The translations under genes and the position numbers were made by a program. Below the pieces are notes generated by a model. It worked only from the letters and a program-made list of their open reading frames with translations. It was not told the origin of the DNA and did no database searches. Of a stretch of 64,000 bases of DNA, positions 62,034-64,000 are shown one piece after another (position 1 is the stretch's first letter; every line of letters starts with the position of its first letter). Source of the DNA: Prorocentrum cordatum. Taxonomy: Eukaryota; Sar; Dinophyceae; Prorocentrales; Prorocentraceae. The stretch is taken from positions 192,501-256,500 of the forward strand of contig CAUYUJ010012158.1 of NCBI GenBank assembly GCA_963575745.1, given 5' to 3'.

Positions 62034-62913
62034 CATGGAGAGGGCGAGAGAATTTGTGATACCCGTCTCCCCCCGTTCAGGAGAAGGCAGCACTGTTTCC
62101 CTCGCGGCTGCACTGGGGGAGTTTCTACCTGATTCTCCGCTGCTGCCGCCGCCGCCCGCGCGCGCTCGCACACCGACGACCTCGCGACAACGGCTGGATT
62201 CGCCGCCCGCGGCGCCCGAGACTTCCGTGTCATGCGCGCCGGTGGCAACACCTGCGGTTGTCCAGTTTGCCGTCGGAGCCGCGGCTGGTTTCGCTACGCC
62301 TGCATCGTTTCGTCCTACCTTCGCTGATACGAAAGGCGTCGGGGGCAACGCCCGCAGCGGTGGCGCTGCGAACGTGTATCCAGACTTCACTTCCGCGCGC
62401 AGCCGCCGCTGGGCTCAGGTCACGTCGCCCACTACTGTGTCTGTCTCTGAACATGTGCGGGTCATCGAGAACCGTATTAGGTAGACATCTCAGCGCAAGG
62501 TTCCTGAATGGTTTCACAATCGCTCTCCTACTCGGGGCGCCAGCCGCAGCCCCTCCCAGAGACGCGCCCTGCATGGCTTTCAACAGTGCGACATTGTGTC
62601 GCATCCGTCTCCCGCCGCCAGTGACACGGCGGAGCTTCGAGACCAGATTGGAACTTATTCGGCCCAACAGTTGTCGGGTCTGGCCACGCAGACGGCTACC
62701 ATCAGACAAGAGCTCCAACGCGCTTTTGCCGCGGTTGGCACTCGGATCTCCGTCCAGCGTCACCTTGACCAGATGGAGTCACACCGGGGTTCCGACTCCA
62801 GAACGATCCAGACGTTTCACGACTACCTCCTCCGGATGGAGGCCCTAGTTGTGAGCGTCCGAGACAGCGGGGTTGCTCTCATCACATCAGGATGTTGCAC
62901 GTTGAGCTCCTGA
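62034..62913 (+). pseudogene. Unrecognised Ala/Ser/Pro-rich ORF with one stop
   Basis: The ATG at 62034 opens MERAREFVIPVSPRSGEG and runs to TAG 62482-62484. The same frame continues to 62913 through AELRDQIGTYSAQQLSGLAT and LQRAFAAVGTRISVQRHLDQ. The second half is helix-forming. The pattern could be the first ORF of a retroelement. No zinc knuckle or enzyme motif is present in the window. Confidence 0.45.
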
Positions 62914-62933
62914 TGGCCTGACAGACCCCGCCT

Positions 62934-63616
62934 GTGGAGGTGCGCGGGCCCACGGATTCACAGTTGCGTGAGGGCGCCAACGCTCTTCGTACCCAGGTCG
63001 AGCTTACCGCTGCCACGATGCGATCCCACCATGCCGCGCTCACGTCAGAGTTGGGCGGAAAGCTGCGCAGTGCAAAAGTAGCCCTCGCTCAACGTCTTGA
63101 CGCTGCTGGGGGGCGCGCGCCAACGCTTGAGAACCGAGTCTCCACGGTCGAGCAGCAGTTACTTGATATAAGGACTGCGCTGGCTGAGTTGCGTGTTGCA
63201 CGGGCTCAGGCTGATCAGCTGGGCACCCCGACTTCGGCTTGCGATTCCGCCTCCCGCGAAGCCCGCGCGGCCGAGGCGCAGATGGCGGCGGGCCGCGCGC
63301 AGGTCGCGACTCACCCAGATCTCCTGAGAAAGAGACGCCGACAAAGGCACGGGCGGAGGAAGCGCGCGCCCACTTGGGACAAGAGCGCGAAGCACCCCAC
63401 CGACGAATTCAGGATTTAGAGCAACGGCTGGACAGGCACCCCCAGCGAACCTGCGACTCTTACGTCGAGATACGTGGCCTTCAACAGAACGCCCAGAAGA
63501 TGCAGCGCGACGTCGCGACCAACGAAGTTACTATGACCGCCCACGTGAGCAGCGCTCAGATCCACCATCCACCCCCCGATCATCGACAAGACAGAGTGCG
63601 CGCTCGCCGATGGTGA
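62934..63616 (+). pseudogene. Coiled-coil protein fragment with frameshift
   Basis: The first frame (to about 63340) carries heptad-like sequence ENRVSTVEQQLLDIRTALAE. Coding then moves one frame to KARAEEARAHLGQEREAPH and IQDLEQRLDRHPQ, ending at 63616. It probably continues the preceding ORF after an indel near 62913-62934. Confidence 0.5.
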
Positions 63617-64000
63617 CGCCCGCGCAGGCCCTACGCGACGCGCATCGCCAGGTACCGCTTTTGCCACGGCTTCTACGCAGACGCGTAGCGTTTCCCCTTT
63701 GCGACCTCATTCGTCTACCCAGCCAGTTCCATCGCAGGCGTTGCCGCGCGTCTCACATCCCAACGCAACTCCAATCAAGGAGTCAGACACCGCGTGCGCA
63801 CCACGAGTGCCACGCATTACACAACTACAGAAGTGGCAACGTATGTTTCGCAACATATGTGGTAGCGCTTCTGGGCGCCCCGCCACAGCCTGCGCATTCC
63901 CGCGCGCCGCAGAACAACCCGCCACAACGTGCGAGGACCTCCAGGACAGCTGACTTCGAGGGTATCGACTGCAAACTTGCAGCTGGTCTCACCGCCGCCC
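63617..64000 (+). other. Window end, possible continuation
   Basis: A plus-strand frame at 63699-63953 (RITQLQKWQRMFRNICGS) may continue the same element. The window ends before any diagnostic domain. Confidence 0.3.

Overview
The window is nuclear DNA of a dinoflagellate. The strongest evidence is a perfect 22-nt dinoflagellate spliced-leader (DinoSL) sequence at 45419-45440. Supporting signs are high GC, very long introns with GT, GC and GA donors and AG|G acceptors, degenerate Ty1/copia and PIF1-helicase mobile elements, and a large load of micro- and minisatellites. The species cannot be decided from the sequence.

Layout. 1-1109 is simple repeat. 1110-9255 is a nearly complete but broken Ty1/copia LTR retrotransposon on the minus strand, with two LTRs, a candidate 5-bp target duplication, gag, protease, a Cys-rich spacer, a methyltransferase-like domain, integrase, RT and RNase H. 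9600-12525 carries copies of a dispersed repeat rich in CTTGGGGCC words and a degenerate spliced-leader relic at 10412. About 14.0-18.96 kb is a decayed PIF1-type helicase gene, probably from a Helitron-like element, next to a long GA tract.

From 20.65 to 60.62 kb a single plus-strand host gene can be reconstructed from 11 short exons spread over 40 kb. The exons join in frame to give 341 residues and a stop. The product is a HAD-superfamily phosphatase-like protein (DWDDT motif I, IVTNS motif II, AKR motif III, IGDS motif IV) in which a PDZ-like domain lies between motifs II and III. Almost every intron is bounded by a short direct repeat and uses GT, GA, GC or GG donors with AG|G acceptors. 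The first exon or exons upstream are not resolved.

The introns hold nearly everything else. Intron 1 has TAGCA repeats and intron 3 a 2.5-kb element with terminal inverted repeats. Intron 4 (10.7 kb) has CTTGGGG repeats and an unrecognised retroelement interrupted by a second insertion. Intron 6 has a 139-bp MITE with 12-bp TIRs and a 10-bp target duplication. Intron 7 has a CTTGGGG element inserted into one copy of a duplicated segment whose uninterrupted copy lies in intron 8. Intron 8 (13 kb) contains a textbook retroposed mRNA: spliced leader, 431-codon intact ORF, short A tract and a 13-14-bp target duplication. 61.7-64.0 kb holds the start of another broken, coiled-coil-rich ORF that may belong to a retroelement.
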